64,000 bases of DNA from Litorilinea aerophila (GCF_006569185.2 NZ_VIGC02000028.1:1-64000); one strand, 5' to 3'; numbered from the stretch's first letter, positions 44,590-54,810 are shown. The notes: generated by a model not told the origin, from the sequence alone. A program made the numbers and translations.

Positions 44590-45888
44590 ATGCACGCTTG
44601 GTGTCGGCTTCGACTCAATTCCCTGGCCAGGCATTGGATAGTGCTGGGGATCCTGATCCTGCTGGGGCTGGCCACTGTGACCGGGACGGCCCAGGCCGCC
44701 CAGATGGGCGGTGGCGAGACCTACTACCTGCCCGCTGGGGAGGTAATCCAGGATGACCTCTACGTGGCGGGGGGCGAAATCATCATCGACGGTACGGTGG
44801 ACGGCGACCTCATTGCCGCGGGCGGCTACATCGAGGTCAACGGTGTGGTCACCGGCGATGCCATCCTGGCCGGTGGCGGCATCCAGGTGACCGGCGTCAT
44901 CCAGGATGACGCCCGCCTGGCCGGCGGCGGCATTGTGATTTCGGGCGATGTGGGCGATGATCTGCTGGTGGCAGGCGGCGGGGGCCCCGGCATGTTTCTC
45001 TTCCCCACCGGTCCCCGGCAGGTGGCCCAGGGGATCCAGCTGTTGGGGAGCGCCACGGTGGGCGGTGATGCCTTCATCGTGGGCGGGCAGGGCGCGCTGG
45101 CCGGTTCGGTGGCCGGTGATTTGACGGCCGGCATGGGGGCCATTGACTTTAGCGGCCGGGTGGCGGGCAACGCTTCCCTGAACGCCAACACCTTGCGGGT
45201 CAACCCGGCCAGCCAGGTGGAGGGCGTCCTGCGCTACTCCACGCCCCAGGCCGAGGAAATTCCGGCCGGGGTGGCGGCCGCCGTGGAGTATGAAGCTCCC
45301 GCGAGCCGGGAAGAAACCACACCGGGCCGCAACCCCTTCCTGGGCTTCCTGGGCTGGATCTTACGGACATTTCTCATCCTGCTGGGGCTGTTGCTGTTGG
45401 CGTGGATCCTGCTCCGGCTGGCTCCTCGCAGCCTGACCGGGCCGGCCGAGGCCCTGGCCACGCAGCCGGTGGAGGCCGGCATCTACGGCGTTCTGGCGGC
45501 GGCGGCAGTGCTTCCCGTGGCGGCGGGCCTGGCTTTTCTGGCCGGCCTGTTTTGGGGGTGGTTTTCCGGCGGCCTGGTGGTGCTGGCCTTTCTGCTGGGG
45601 GCGGCGGCCCTGCTCTGGCTGCTCAGCCCCCTGGTGACCGGCCTCTGGCTGGGGCGGCAGCTTGCGCCCTACGTGGGGCTCTCCGCCGGGGATTCCCTCC
45701 CGGCCCTGATCCTGGGCGTGGCTGTGATCGTGGTGGTCAGCCGGGTGCTGGGGGCCGTGCCCTGCGTGGGGGTGCTGGTGGCCGGCACCATCTACCTGTT
45801 GAGTTTTGCCCTGGCCGTCGGCGGCCTGTTCTTGAGCTGGCGAGGGCAGCGGGGCCAGGCTATCCCCCTGCCGGAGCCTGCCTCTTGA
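44590..45888 (+). CDS. Secreted bactofilin-like (polymer-forming) repeat protein with membrane domain
   Basis: The 432-residue protein has a signal peptide (cleavage near AQA-A, residues 34-38), then a run of about ten short repeats of the form D-G-D-L-I-A-A-G-G-Y-I (about 45-215), which reads like the right-handed beta helix of bactofilins, and five or six membrane helices (about 255-425). Similar Chloroflexi and Firmicutes proteins are labelled polymer-forming cytoskeletal but here the repeats are outside the membrane. Function is unknown. AAAGGAG lies seven bases before the ATG at 44590; ATG codons at 44571 and 44584 are less well placed. Confidence 0.75.
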   Translation: MHAWCRLRLNSLARHWIVLGILILLGLATVTGTAQAAQMGGGETYYLPAGEVIQDDLYVAGGEIIIDGTVDGDLIAAGGYIEVNGVVTGDAILAGGGIQVTGVIQDDARLAGGGIVISGDVGDDLLVAGGGGPGMFLFPTGPRQVAQGIQLLGSATVGGDAFIVGGQGALAGSVAGDLTAGMGAIDFSGRVAGNASLNANTLRVNPASQVEGVLRYSTPQAEEIPAGVAAAVEYEAPASREETTPGRNPFLGFLGWILRTFLILLGLLLLAWILLRLAPRSLTGPAEALATQPVEAGIYGVLAAAAVLPVAAGLAFLAGLFWGWFSGGLVVLAFLLGAAALLWLLSPLVTGLWLGRQLAPYVGLSAGDSLPALILGVAVIVVVSRVLGAVPCVGVLVAGTIYLLSFALAVGGLFLSWRGQRGQAIPLPEPAS

Positions 45889-45915
45889 TGGGAGCGGGGA
45901 GAGAACGGTACAGCC

Positions 45916-46146
45916 ATGGAGATCCATGAGCAGCTTTATCCTGGCGACGTGGTGGAAATGCGCAAGGCCCACCCCTGTGGCGGCCAGACCTGGGAAGTGG
46001 TGCGGGTCGGTGCGGACATCGGTCTGGTCTGCCAGACCTGTGGGCGACGGGTGCTGTTGCCCCGGCGCAAATTTGCCCGCCAGGCCCGGCGTTTTGTCCG
46101 ACGGGGCCGCCCGGGGATCAACGGAGAGGATGAACAAGTAGCATGA
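45916..46146 (+). CDS. DUF951 family protein
   Basis: The 76-residue protein has [43 protein letters not shown], the DUF951 pattern with Cys21 and a later Cys39/Cys42 pair, which may bind a metal. Its role is unknown; family genes often lie near replication or translation genes. Its stop codon overlaps the start of the Nif3 gene by four bases (ATGA), so the two are translationally coupled. Confidence 0.9.
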   Translation: MEIHEQLYPGDVVEMRKAHPCGGQTWEVVRVGADIGLVCQTCGRRVLLPRRKFARQARRFVRRGRPGINGEDEQVA

Positions 46147-46895
46147 AGCGTGCGGATCTGATCAACTACCTGGACGAATATCTGCGCATCGAGGAGATCA
46201 AGGACTACGGCCCCCAGGGGCTGCAGGTGGAAGGGCGGGAAGAGGTGCTGCGCATCGTGGGCACGGTGGATGCCGGCCTGCCCTGTGTGGAAGCGGCCCT
46301 CCGACGCCAGGCCGACCTGCTGTTGGTGCACCACGGCATCTTCTGGGGGGAGGCCAGGCCCCTGCGGGGTTCCTTTGGCCGCCTGGTGCGCACCCTGGTG
46401 GAGGCCAACCTGAACCTCTACGCGGCACACCTGGCCCTGGATGCTCATCCAGAGGTGGGGAACAATGTGGAGCTGGCCCGTCGTTTAGGGTTGGAGGTGA
46501 TCGATTGGTGGGCGCCGGTCAACGGCGTCAACCTGGCCGTCCTGGCCGTCGCGCCCCACGGGATCAAGCTGGACTACCTGGTGGATCGCTTCGAGCAGCT
46601 GGTGGGGCCGGTGAAGCTGGTGCAGTCCCACGGCCCCCGCATCATCCACCGGGTGGGGATCCTCAGCGGTTCGGGTGCCCGGCAGATCCAGGAGGCAGCG
46701 GCCCTGGGCTGTGATACGTTCCTGACCGGGGAAACCAGCCATGCCCAATACTACGAGGCTCTGAATGCCGGGATCAACGTCATCTACGGGGGGCATTACA
46801 CCACCGAAACGGTGGGGGTACAGGCCCTGGGGCAGCATCTGCAGGCGGAATTCGACATCGAGTTCGAGTTTATCGACATCCCGACCGGGATTTAA
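46143..46895 (+). CDS. Nif3-like dinuclear metal-centre protein
   Basis: The 250-residue protein matches the Nif3/YqfO/YbgI family: it has [12 protein letters not shown] (metal-binding His pair near residue 62), [58 protein letters not shown] at the C-terminal half, with the second His and Glu ligands. It lacks the inserted PII-like domain of YqfO. The protein forms hexamers; the substrate is unproven, although some are annotated as GTP cyclohydrolase type 2. The start overlaps the DUF951 stop. Confidence 0.92.
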   Translation: MKRADLINYLDEYLRIEEIKDYGPQGLQVEGREEVLRIVGTVDAGLPCVEAALRRQADLLLVHHGIFWGEARPLRGSFGRLVRTLVEANLNLYAAHLALDAHPEVGNNVELARRLGLEVIDWWAPVNGVNLAVLAVAPHGIKLDYLVDRFEQLVGPVKLVQSHGPRIIHRVGILSGSGARQIQEAAALGCDTFLTGETSHAQYYEALNAGINVIYGGHYTTETVGVQALGQHLQAEFDIEFEFIDIPTGI

Positions 46896-46908
46896 GCCAC
46901 CCGAAAGG

Positions 46909-46934
46909 GGGGCTGTCCCCTGGGGGACAGCCCC
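46909..46934. terminator. Bidirectional stem-loop between Nif3 and the selenoprotein gene
   Basis: GGGGCTGTCCCC and GGGGACAGCCCC are exact complements around TG (12 bp stem). It lies 13 bases after the Nif3 stop codon and 52 bases past the convergent selenoprotein gene. No T-run is present. Confidence 0.5.
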
Positions 46935-46986
46935 GTTCCTGCCATCCCGGGGCAGCCTGGCGACTGGCGGGATGGCATCGACCGGT

Positions 46987-47253
<267 letters not shown>

Positions 47254-47532
47254 GATGCAACCTCCTTCCATGATGGGGGTACGCACCCCTTTGGGAGGCC
47301 ACAGCAGCGAACAACGGGCTGCCAGCGGGTATCTCCCAAGGTGGGACGCACCCGTTTGGTTTGGTTGTACCGTCCCCGACCCGGACGGGGTCACCGTGAG
47401 GGGACGATGACTGCGGTAAGAATCGGTTGATGGTTGTGGCACGAGCAGATAGACTGTCCCACGCCACATCTTTTTATTGTACGGGAATGTTCCGTTTGGG
47501 GCAAGCCTATCGGAAATGCTATAGTGAGGACT
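47254..47532. other. Divergent gap between the selenoprotein and GH-like lipoprotein genes
   Basis: This 279-base gap has an ideal Shine-Dalgarno for the minus-strand gene (47260-47270) and TATAGT (47519-47524) with TTGGGG 18 bases upstream for the plus-strand gene. The latter would start transcription within a few bases of the ATG. No other gene is seen. Confidence 0.45.
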
Positions 47533-48870
47533 ATGGAGAATCGAGACGTACCTGAGAAAGCCGGCCAGCTCCCCCCGGAGAAGTCCACGTCGGACGGGGA
47601 GACGAAACGATGGAGCCGGCGCTTTTTCCTGAGCGGTATGGCCAGCGGCGCCGCGGCCCTCTGGATGGCCGCCTGTCGCCGTTCCTCGTCCCCCTCGGCG
47701 GACCCCACGGCCACCGCCACCCCCGTTTCCCGGTCCAGCCCCCTTTCACCCGCCGGATCGGATACCCTGGACCATCGGGCCTACCTGCCCCTGGTGAGCA
47801 AGGATGGCGCTCCTGCGGAGGCTGCCCTCCTGCCCGATCCCACGGAGACGCCCACGCCCACCCAGACGCCGGCGCCGCCCACCCCCACGCCGACGCCGGT
47901 GGCCACACCCTTTCCCCCGGGCCCGCCCAGTAAGCTGGGCATCCACGTGGAGCGCAACCTGCCCCAGCTCTTCGACCTGCTGGCCACCCAGGCGGTGACG
48001 GTGGTGACGACCCTGGAGCTGGATCCGAACTTTGCTGCCCAGATCAAATCCACCTCGCCCAGGACCCGGCTGATCGGCCGCATCCACGTGGAGCAGGCCA
48101 ACCTCTCTCAGATGGACCCCGCGGCCGCGGCCCGGGCCTTCGTGGAGCAGCTCCTTCCCTACGCGGACGATCCCCGGCGCCGTCCCTACTTCGACGGCTG
48201 GATCTCCTTCAACGAGCCGGTGGCCGCCAATCCCGACGAGATGAAGCGGCTGGCCGATTTCGAGGCCGAGCGGACCCGGCTGCTGGGCGAGCGGGGCATC
48301 CGCAGCGTGATCGGCAATTTCGGCACGGGCCAGCCCACCGGGGAACAGCCCTTCGAGCTCTGGCCCTACTTCTTCCCGGCCCTGCAGGCCGCCCAGGAGT
48401 ATGACGGCTGGCTGGGTCTGCATGAATACTCGGCGCCCACCATCTACTACCTGACCACCCGGCAGGATCAGGGCCGTTATCCGGGCATCTCGCCCGAGGA
48501 TACCGGCTGGCTGACCCTGCGCTATCGCCAGGTCTACCGCCAGATCCTGCAGCCCAACGGCCTGGCCATCCCCCTGGTGATGACCGAGTTGGGGGTGGAC
48601 GGCCTGGTCTCCAACCGGCCGGGCCCGCCCGATGCCCACGGCTGGCAGGACTTCCAGGAATACTGGCGGGAGAATGGCTACGGCCTGTGGGGGCCTGGCG
48701 CCTACATCGAGCAACTGGTCTGGTACGATGAGGCCATGCGTCAGGACGACTACGTCATCGGCGGCTGCATTTACGGCCTGGGCACCAGCTCCCGCTGGCT
48801 CAGCTACGATATCAGCGGGCCGGCCGCGGCCGTGCTGCAACAGTATCTCAGCGTGCACGCGCCGGTATAG
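47533..48870 (+). CDS. Glycosidase-like TIM-barrel lipoprotein with twin-arginine signal
   Basis: The 445-residue protein has a twin-arginine motif (SRRFFLSG, 28-35) followed by a lipobox (WMAAC, Cys48), a low-complexity linker of Ser/Thr/Pro repeats (50-130) and a barrel-like domain (135-440). WISFNEP with Glu228 and VMTELGVDG with Glu352 are placed like the acid/base and nucleophile of clan GH-A glycosidases. I do not recognise the family. It should be exported folded by Tat and anchored to the membrane. The ATG at 47533 has GAGGA directly upstream. The Thr-Pro linker resembles that of extracellular Chloroflexi glycosidases. Confidence 0.65.
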   Translation: MENRDVPEKAGQLPPEKSTSDGETKRWSRRFFLSGMASGAAALWMAACRRSSSPSADPTATATPVSRSSPLSPAGSDTLDHRAYLPLVSKDGAPAEAALLPDPTETPTPTQTPAPPTPTPTPVATPFPPGPPSKLGIHVERNLPQLFDLLATQAVTVVTTLELDPNFAAQIKSTSPRTRLIGRIHVEQANLSQMDPAAAARAFVEQLLPYADDPRRRPYFDGWISFNEPVAANPDEMKRLADFEAERTRLLGERGIRSVIGNFGTGQPTGEQPFELWPYFFPALQAAQEYDGWLGLHEYSAPTIYYLTTRQDQGRYPGISPEDTGWLTLRYRQVYRQILQPNGLAIPLVMTELGVDGLVSNRPGPPDAHGWQDFQEYWRENGYGLWGPGAYIEQLVWYDEAMRQDDYVIGGCIYGLGTSSRWLSYDISGPAAAVLQQYLSVHAPV

Positions 48871-48943
48871 TCAACAACCCTACGGCACCCCGCCCATTAC
48901 CCAAACCAACACCAATGGAACCAACGCCAATGGGGAGATATTC

Positions 48944-49339
48944 ATGAGCCTGGTTGAGATCCATGCACGCCTGGCGGACACCAGCACCCTCTTTGTGGCC
49001 ATCCTGGGGCTGTGGGCGCTGTTCCTGCGGCTCCGCTCCCGGCCCCTGGACGCCAGCTGGTACGGCGCGGCCGTGGTGGCGGAGCTGCTCCTCCTGGTCC
49101 AGACGGGGCTGGGGGCCCTGCTCTACTGGCAGGGGCTGGATGTGGCCTTGCAGCGCCCATTCATGCACATCCTCTACGGCGTGGTCGCCCTCATTACCCT
49201 GCCTGCCGCCTACACCTATTTTGGCAACCTGGAGGATGAGCGGGTGAAGTCCCTCTCCATGGCGCTGGTCTGCTTTTTCCTTTGGGGGATTCTGCTGCGG
49301 GCCACCTACGTGGCCCGCTTTCCGCCGCCCGCCTTTTGA
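48944..49339 (+). CDS. Four-helix membrane protein, unknown
   Basis: The 131-residue protein has four membrane helices with a His after the first turn (EIHARLADTSTLFVAILGLWALFLRL) and another in the third helix (FMHILYGVVALITLPAAYTYFG). The spacing of His and charged residues could fit a small cytochrome-like or carrier protein, but no family is recognised. GGGGAG lies eight bases before the ATG at 48944. It stands between the GH-like lipoprotein and the HNH gene. Confidence 0.6.
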   Translation: MSLVEIHARLADTSTLFVAILGLWALFLRLRSRPLDASWYGAAVVAELLLLVQTGLGALLYWQGLDVALQRPFMHILYGVVALITLPAAYTYFGNLEDERVKSLSMALVCFFLWGILLRATYVARFPPPAF

Positions 49340-49443
49340 AGGAGGGGGGAGGGATGGGCCCAGCAAGCAGCGCCCCTACAGCGGCGTCCGTCCCATGGAA
49401 GAACTCCAACGATTGTAAACGGTACCCGCCGTCTGGCGCCTAC

Positions 49444-49472
49444 TTGTTTTGATATCTGCTTCCTGCTAAAAT
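49444..49472 (+). promoter_or_regulatory. Promoter of the HNH gene
   Basis: TTGTTT and TAAAAT are separated by 17 bases; the start would be about 40 bases before the start codon. Confidence 0.55.
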
Positions 49473-49517
49473 TGGGCTGGTTTCATGGCTCGGTACGTTG
49501 AAAAAAGAGTAGGGAGT

Positions 49518-50063
49518 ATGTCCAAACAAGTTCTGGTCTTGAATGCCAGCTACGAACCCTTGAGTCTGGTCTCCGTACGGCGAGCGATTGTCCTTTTGTT
49601 GCGGGAGAAGGCGGAACTTTTGGAGGCGACCCAGCAGATGTTGCACAGCTCTAGTTGTTCCATGCCGGTGCCGCTGGTGATCCGCCTGGTCCACTACGTG
49701 CGCCTTCCCCACCGCCGGGTGCCTGCGACCCGCGCGGCCGTGATGCTACGGGACGCCTACACCTGCCAGTACTGTGGCGACGCGCCCGGCCGTACCAACC
49801 TGACCGTCGATCATGTGGTGCCCCGGAGCCGGGGCGGCTCCCATGGCTGGGAGAACCTGGTCACCGCGTGCACCCGCTGCAACCAGAAGAAAGGCTCCCT
49901 GACGCCCGAAGAGGCGGGCATGTCCCTGCGACGGAAACCGTTCGAGCCTAGCTACGTGGCCCTGGTCCTGTTGAGCAACCCGGTGGCTGCTGCCCGGTGG
50001 GAAGATCTGGTCAACGGCTCCCGGGAGACCATCCGGCCGATTCCCATCGGCGCCACGCCCTAA
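49518..50063 (+). CDS. HNH endonuclease family protein
   Basis: The 181-residue protein has an N-terminal domain starting [32 protein letters not shown], common to a wide family of stand-alone bacterial HNH proteins, then an HNH fold with Cys83/Cys86 (CQYCG), Asp98-His99 ([11 protein letters not shown]), Asn113 ([16 protein letters not shown]) and Cys118/Cys121, which bind zinc and a catalytic metal. It likely cuts DNA but its role is unknown; there is no methylase or phage gene nearby. The start at 49518 fits the conserved N-terminus; GGGAG is close upstream. Confidence 0.85.
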   Translation: MSKQVLVLNASYEPLSLVSVRRAIVLLLREKAELLEATQQMLHSSSCSMPVPLVIRLVHYVRLPHRRVPATRAAVMLRDAYTCQYCGDAPGRTNLTVDHVVPRSRGGSHGWENLVTACTRCNQKKGSLTPEEAGMSLRRKPFEPSYVALVLLSNPVAAARWEDLVNGSRETIRPIPIGATP

Positions 50064-50144
50064 ACCCGGCATGGGAGGATGCGCGGCCGTGGGAGCCAGC
50101 CGGGCCGCACCCTGCTGTTCTAAATCAAAACGAGCCTGGTCTTT

Positions 50145-50801
50145 ATGTCTACCTACAGCGCGCGCGAAAACGCCCGAAAAGAAACCATCGAAGCCATCGT
50201 GCGGCGGATCGCCGATCTCAACGAACAGTCGCTCACCCAGCTCTCCCAGTACATCAGCTACCTCAAATGGCAGGAAGAGCTCTGGCATAGCCTGCTGGAC
50301 GAGGAAGCCCAGCCCGGCCCCGATCAAGTCCTCATCTGGCAATATGACTTCCTGGAAGGCTTTCCCGCCGCGCGCAAAGTCTCCACCCGCCAGCCGGACC
50401 TGATGGAGATCAAGGTGGGCATGGCCCACTGTGGCATGGTTCAACAGATGGCCCTGTGGGAGCATCCGCCGGTGGTGGGCAGCGCCGTCTGCGAATACCA
50501 GATCCACGTGCCCAGCCAGGTGGATACCCTGCGCCTGCGCTTCGGCGTCGGGATCCGGGACGGCGCCCTGATGGAAGGGGACAACTGGTGCGCCTTCCGC
50601 ATCTACGTCAACGGCGTGCGCATCTGGAGTACCACCAAGCAGACCAACGAGTGGGAACGCTACATCATTGACCTGCCCAGCCTCTCCGGCCAGGATATCG
50701 TCGTCCAGTTTGTGACGGACGGCCTGGGCGACAACCGGTGGAACTGGGCCGTCTGGGCGGAACCCATGCTCCTGGGCTACGGACCCCGCCAGGCCACCTG
50801 A
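50145..50801 (+). CDS. Unknown protein with helical head and beta-sandwich (NPCBM-like) tail
   Basis: The 218-residue protein has an N-terminal helical part (RENARKETIEAIVRRIADLNEQSLTQLSQYISYLKWQEELWH, about 6-50) and a beta-rich part (about 60-215) with CEYQIHVPS, LRLRFGVGIRDGALMEGDNWCAFRIYVNGVRIWS and EPMLLGYG, which resembles NPCBM or discoidin-like carbohydrate-binding domains. No signal peptide is seen, so it is cytoplasmic if the start is right. The start has no good ribosome site. The helical head looks like the coiled start of some toxin-antitoxin or phage-like regulators, but this is not established. Confidence 0.5.
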   Translation: MSTYSARENARKETIEAIVRRIADLNEQSLTQLSQYISYLKWQEELWHSLLDEEAQPGPDQVLIWQYDFLEGFPAARKVSTRQPDLMEIKVGMAHCGMVQQMALWEHPPVVGSAVCEYQIHVPSQVDTLRLRFGVGIRDGALMEGDNWCAFRIYVNGVRIWSTTKQTNEWERYIIDLPSLSGQDIVVQFVTDGLGDNRWNWAVWAEPMLLGYGPRQAT

Positions 50802-50876
50802 AGCCAGTCACACCGGCTGGCCATCGTCTCGCCTGTGCCTCCTGCCGTCCGTCCTTTTCCCCTGGCGAGGAGTGAA

Positions 50877-52853
50877 ATGTCTCAAGAATCCCGGCAGACC
50901 CGTCCTTTTCCCTTCGGACAGGCGGTGGTCTGGGAGCCGGACCCCGCCTGGATGGCCGCCAGCAACCTGCAACAGTTCATGACCCGCCACGGCATCGCCA
51001 GCTACGATGAGCTGTGCCGCCGGGCCACGGCCGACATCGGCTGGTTCTGGCAGGCGGCGCTGGAAGATCTGGGCATCGAATTTTATCAGCCCTACACCCA
51101 GATCGTGGACCTCAGCGCCGGCGTGGAATTGCCCCGCTGGTGCGTGGGGGGCAGGATGAACATCATCCACAACTGCCTGGACAAGTGGCAGTCCACACCG
51201 GTGCGCAACCGGGCCGCCCTGCGCTGGGAAGGGGAAGAAGGGGACCGGTGCACCCTCACCTACGCCGACCTGCACCAGGAGGTGAACCGCTGCGCCAACG
51301 CCCTCCGTCAGTTGGGGCTGGGCAAGGGGGACCCGGTGGGCCTCTACATGCCCATGGTGCCGGAGCTGGCCATTGCCCTGCTGGCCGTGGCCAAGATCGG
51401 CGGCATCATCCTGCCTCTCTTCAGCGGCTACGGCCATAGCGCTGTGGCCACCCGCCTGGCCGATGCCCAGGCCCGGGCCATTTTCACCGCCGACGGCCTC
51501 TATCGCCGGGGGCAGCCCGTGGCCCTGAAGCCCGTGGTGGACCAGGCCCTGGCCCAGGCGCCCACGGTGGAGCATGTGATCGTCTTCAACCGCACGGGCC
51601 AGCAGGATTTGCCCTGGACGCCCGGCCGGGACCACTGGTGGCATGAGCTGGTCCACAGCCAGCCGGCCCAGGCCCCCACCGAGCCCACCGAAGCAGAAGA
51701 CATGCTCATGATCATCTACACCAGCGGCACCACCGGGCGCCCCAAGGGTGCGGTCCACACCCACTGCGGTTTCCCCATCAAGGCGGCCCAGGACCTGCGC
51801 CATGCCATGGACCTCAAGCCCGAGGATACCCTCTACTGGATGACCGACATGGGCTGGATGATGGGGCCGTGGGAAGTCTTCGGCGCCCTGCTCAACGGGG
51901 CCACCATGGTTTTCTATGACGGCGCGCCCGACTACCCGGACGTGGACCGGGTCTGGGCGCTGGTGGAGCGCCACCACGTCACCCACCTGGGCGTCTCCCC
52001 CACCCTGATGCGGATGCTGAAGCGGGCTGGCCTGGAACCCGTGCGCCGGCATGACCTCTCCAGCCTGCGTCTGGTCGGCTCCACAGGCAGCCCCTGGGAT
52101 CCCGAGAGCTGGCGCTGGCTCTTTGAACAGGTTCTGGAAGGGCGCAAACCCATCCTCAACTACTCCGGCGGCACGGAGATCAGCGGCGGCATCCTCTGTG
52201 GCAACCTGTTCAAGCCCCTGAAACCCTGCTCCTTTGCCGGGCCCGTGGTGGGCATGGACGCAGATGTGGTGGACGACGCGTGCAACCCGGTGCGGGGCGC
52301 GGTGGGTGAGCTGGTGGTCCGCCAGCCCTGGATCGGCATGACCCGCAGCTTCTGGCAAGACCATGATCGCTACCTGGACACCTACTGGCGCCGGTTCCCC
52401 GGCCTGTGGGTTCACGGCGACTTTGCCGCCATTGACGAGGATGGCCTCTGGTACATCCTGGGGCGCAGCGACGACACCATCAAGGTGGCCGGCAAACGGT
52501 TGGGGCCGGCGGAGGTGGAGGCGGTGCTCAACGCCCACCCGGCCGTGGTGGAGTCCGCCGCCATCGGCGTACCCCACCCCCTCAAGGACCAGGAAGTGGT
52601 CGCCTTCTGCGTGCTCCAGCCGGAGTACGAGCCGTCGGATGCCCTGCGCCAGACCTTGCTGGACCAGGTGGCTGCCGCCCTGGGGAAGCCCCTTCGTCCC
52701 CGGGAGGTGAAGTTTGTCACCGCCCTGCCCAAGACCCGCAACGCCAAGGTGATGCGGCGGGTCATCCGCGCGGCCTACCTGGGCGAGCCCCTGGGCGACC
52801 TGACCAGCCTGGAGGATCCGGACACGGTGGAGGCGATCCGCCGCGCCGTGTAA
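50877..52853 (+). CDS. AMP-forming acyl-CoA (acetyl-CoA-like) synthetase
   Basis: The 658-residue ligase activates a carboxylic acid with ATP and CoA. It has the ACS-type N-terminus (GIASYDELCRRATADIGWFWQAALEDLGIEFY), the phosphate loop IIYTSGTTGRPKGAVHTH, YSGGTEISGG, the hinge GRSDDTIKVAGKRLGPAEVE and the C-terminal lysine region KTRNAKVMRRVIR with the catalytic Lys. It differs from AcsA in the acyl pocket, so the substrate may be another short or medium acid. GAGGAG lies before the ATG at 50877. It precedes an ABC-F gene by 25 bases. Confidence 0.9.
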   Translation: MSQESRQTRPFPFGQAVVWEPDPAWMAASNLQQFMTRHGIASYDELCRRATADIGWFWQAALEDLGIEFYQPYTQIVDLSAGVELPRWCVGGRMNIIHNCLDKWQSTPVRNRAALRWEGEEGDRCTLTYADLHQEVNRCANALRQLGLGKGDPVGLYMPMVPELAIALLAVAKIGGIILPLFSGYGHSAVATRLADAQARAIFTADGLYRRGQPVALKPVVDQALAQAPTVEHVIVFNRTGQQDLPWTPGRDHWWHELVHSQPAQAPTEPTEAEDMLMIIYTSGTTGRPKGAVHTHCGFPIKAAQDLRHAMDLKPEDTLYWMTDMGWMMGPWEVFGALLNGATMVFYDGAPDYPDVDRVWALVERHHVTHLGVSPTLMRMLKRAGLEPVRRHDLSSLRLVGSTGSPWDPESWRWLFEQVLEGRKPILNYSGGTEISGGILCGNLFKPLKPCSFAGPVVGMDADVVDDACNPVRGAVGELVVRQPWIGMTRSFWQDHDRYLDTYWRRFPGLWVHGDFAAIDEDGLWYILGRSDDTIKVAGKRLGPAEVEAVLNAHPAVVESAAIGVPHPLKDQEVVAFCVLQPEYEPSDALRQTLLDQVAAALGKPLRPREVKFVTALPKTRNAKVMRRVIRAAYLGEPLGDLTSLEDPDTVEAIRRAV

Positions 52854-52878
52854 CCCAAACCCATTTCGAGAAACCCCT

Positions 52879-54768
52879 GTGAACCTGATCACCGTTGAAA
52901 ACCTGACCAAACATCTGGGCGAACGTTTGCTCTTCGACGGCGCCCATCTGCAGATCAACCGGGGCGACCGGGTCGGCCTGATCGGCGTCAACGGCAGCGG
53001 AAAAAGCACCCTCCTGCGCATCATCGCCGGCCTGGAGCCCCCGGACGCGGGCACCGTCACCATCTGGGGGGGCGTGCGGGTGGAGTACCTGCCCCAGGAG
53101 CCGGAGCTGGACGAACGGCTCACCGTCCTGGATCAAATTTTCGCCAGCCCTTCGGAGTCCATGCAGCGCCTGCGTGCCTACCAGGAAGCGGCCCAGGCCC
53201 TGCAGCAGCGGCCCGAAGATCCGGCCGTCCAGGCCCGCTTTGCCGAGATCACGGCGGAAATGGAGCGCACCGGCGGCTGGGCCGCGGAAGCCAACGCCAA
53301 GGCCGTGCTGACGCGCCTGGGCATCACCGATTTCCAGGCGCGCATCGGCGAACTGAGCGGCGGCCAGCGCAAGCGGGTGGCTCTGGCCCGGGCCCTCATC
53401 GAACCAGCCGACCTCCTGATCCTGGACGAACCCACCAACCACATCGACGCGGAGACCGTGGCCTGGCTGGAGGAGTACCTGGCTGCCTTCCCCGGCGCCC
53501 TGCTCATGGTCACCCACGACCGCTACTTCCTGGACCGGGTGGTCAACCGCATTGTGGAACTGGACCGCCGACAACTGGTCAGCTACAGCGGCAACTACAC
53601 CCGCTATCTGGAGGAGCGGGCTGCCCGTCAACAACGCCTGGCCGAAGCGGAACAGAAGCGCCAGAAGCTGCTCCAGCGGGAGCTGGAATGGCTCCGGCGC
53701 AGCCCCATGGCCCGGGGCACCAAGCAAAAAGCCCGCAAGCAACGGGTGGAGGAATTGCTGCAGATCCGCTACGACCGGGGCGACGAGACCGTCTCCATGG
53801 CCCTGGCGGGCCGACGCCTGGGCACCCAGGTGCTCCGGGCCCAGGGCCTGGTCAAACGCTTCGACGGCCGGCCGGTGGTCAACGGCGTGGACCTGGAGCT
53901 GGAACCCGGCGAACGCGTGGGCATCCTGGGGCCCAACGGCGCCGGCAAGAGCACCCTGTTGGACCTCCTGGCCGGCAAGCTCGAGCCGGATCAGGGCACC
54001 GTCCACTGGGGCGAGACGGTGCGCCTGGGCTACTACGATCAGGAAGGCGACGATCTGGACGACGACCTGCGGGTCCTGGAGTTCATCGAACAGGAGGCGC
54101 CCCTCATCCACACCAAAGACGGGTCCCGGGTGGAAGCGGCCCAGATGCTGGAGTGGTTCCTCTTCCCCCGCCCCATGCAGCGGGCGCGCATCGGCAGCCT
54201 CAGCGGCGGCGAACGGCGTCGCCTCTACCTCCTGCGCACCCTGGTGCACCAGCCCAACGTGCTGCTCCTGGATGAGCCGACCAACGACCTGGACATCCAG
54301 ACCCTGACCGTGCTGGAAGAATTCCTGGACCACTTCAGCGGCTGCGTGGTGGTGGTGAGCCACGACCGCTACTTCCTGGACCGGACGGTAGACTTCCTGG
54401 TCAGCATGGAAGATGGCCGCCTGGGCCCCCGCTACCCCACGCCCTACGAGACTTTCCAACGCCTGCGCCAGGCCGCCACCCCGGACGACCGCCGGCCCCC
54501 TGAACCGACCCGGCCGACCCCGCCTCCGCCGGCCTCCCGACAGGCCCGGGGTCTGAGCTGGAAGGAGCAGCGGCTGCTGGAGGAGCTGGAAGCCCGCATC
54601 GATGAACTGGAGCAGCGCCGGGAAACCCTCCTGGCGGAGATGAACGGCTGCGGCGATGACTACCTGCGCCTGCAGGCCCTCTCCGCCGAGCTGGAAACGC
54701 TGGACGCGGAGCTGGAGTCCACCCTGGAACACTGGCTGGCCCTGTCTGAACGGGCCGAGGCCGTATAA
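52879..54768 (+). CDS. ABC-F family ATPase (Uup-like)
   Basis: The 629-residue protein has two ABC domains in one chain without membrane segments: Walker A GVNGSGKST (about 36-44) and GPNGAGKST (about 354-362), signature LSGGQ(R/E), Walker B LLILDEPTNHID and LLLDEPTNDLD, a linker with two long helices (RQQRLAEAEQKRQKLLQRELEWLRRSPMARGTKQKARKQR), and a C-terminal coiled coil (about 555-625). The linker and coil are typical of Uup, which acts in translation or DNA-related processes. The start is the GTG at 52879; the ribosome site is weak. It follows the acyl-CoA synthetase. Confidence 0.9.
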   Translation: MNLITVENLTKHLGERLLFDGAHLQINRGDRVGLIGVNGSGKSTLLRIIAGLEPPDAGTVTIWGGVRVEYLPQEPELDERLTVLDQIFASPSESMQRLRAYQEAAQALQQRPEDPAVQARFAEITAEMERTGGWAAEANAKAVLTRLGITDFQARIGELSGGQRKRVALARALIEPADLLILDEPTNHIDAETVAWLEEYLAAFPGALLMVTHDRYFLDRVVNRIVELDRRQLVSYSGNYTRYLEERAARQQRLAEAEQKRQKLLQRELEWLRRSPMARGTKQKARKQRVEELLQIRYDRGDETVSMALAGRRLGTQVLRAQGLVKRFDGRPVVNGVDLELEPGERVGILGPNGAGKSTLLDLLAGKLEPDQGTVHWGETVRLGYYDQEGDDLDDDLRVLEFIEQEAPLIHTKDGSRVEAAQMLEWFLFPRPMQRARIGSLSGGERRRLYLLRTLVHQPNVLLLDEPTNDLDIQTLTVLEEFLDHFSGCVVVVSHDRYFLDRTVDFLVSMEDGRLGPRYPTPYETFQRLRQAATPDDRRPPEPTRPTPPPPASRQARGLSWKEQRLLEELEARIDELEQRRETLLAEMNGCGDDYLRLQALSAELETLDAELESTLEHWLALSERAEAV

Positions 54769-54810
54769 CTCAAGCTCTTCTGACCCCAAATCTGACCTAA
54801 AGGCTGGATC

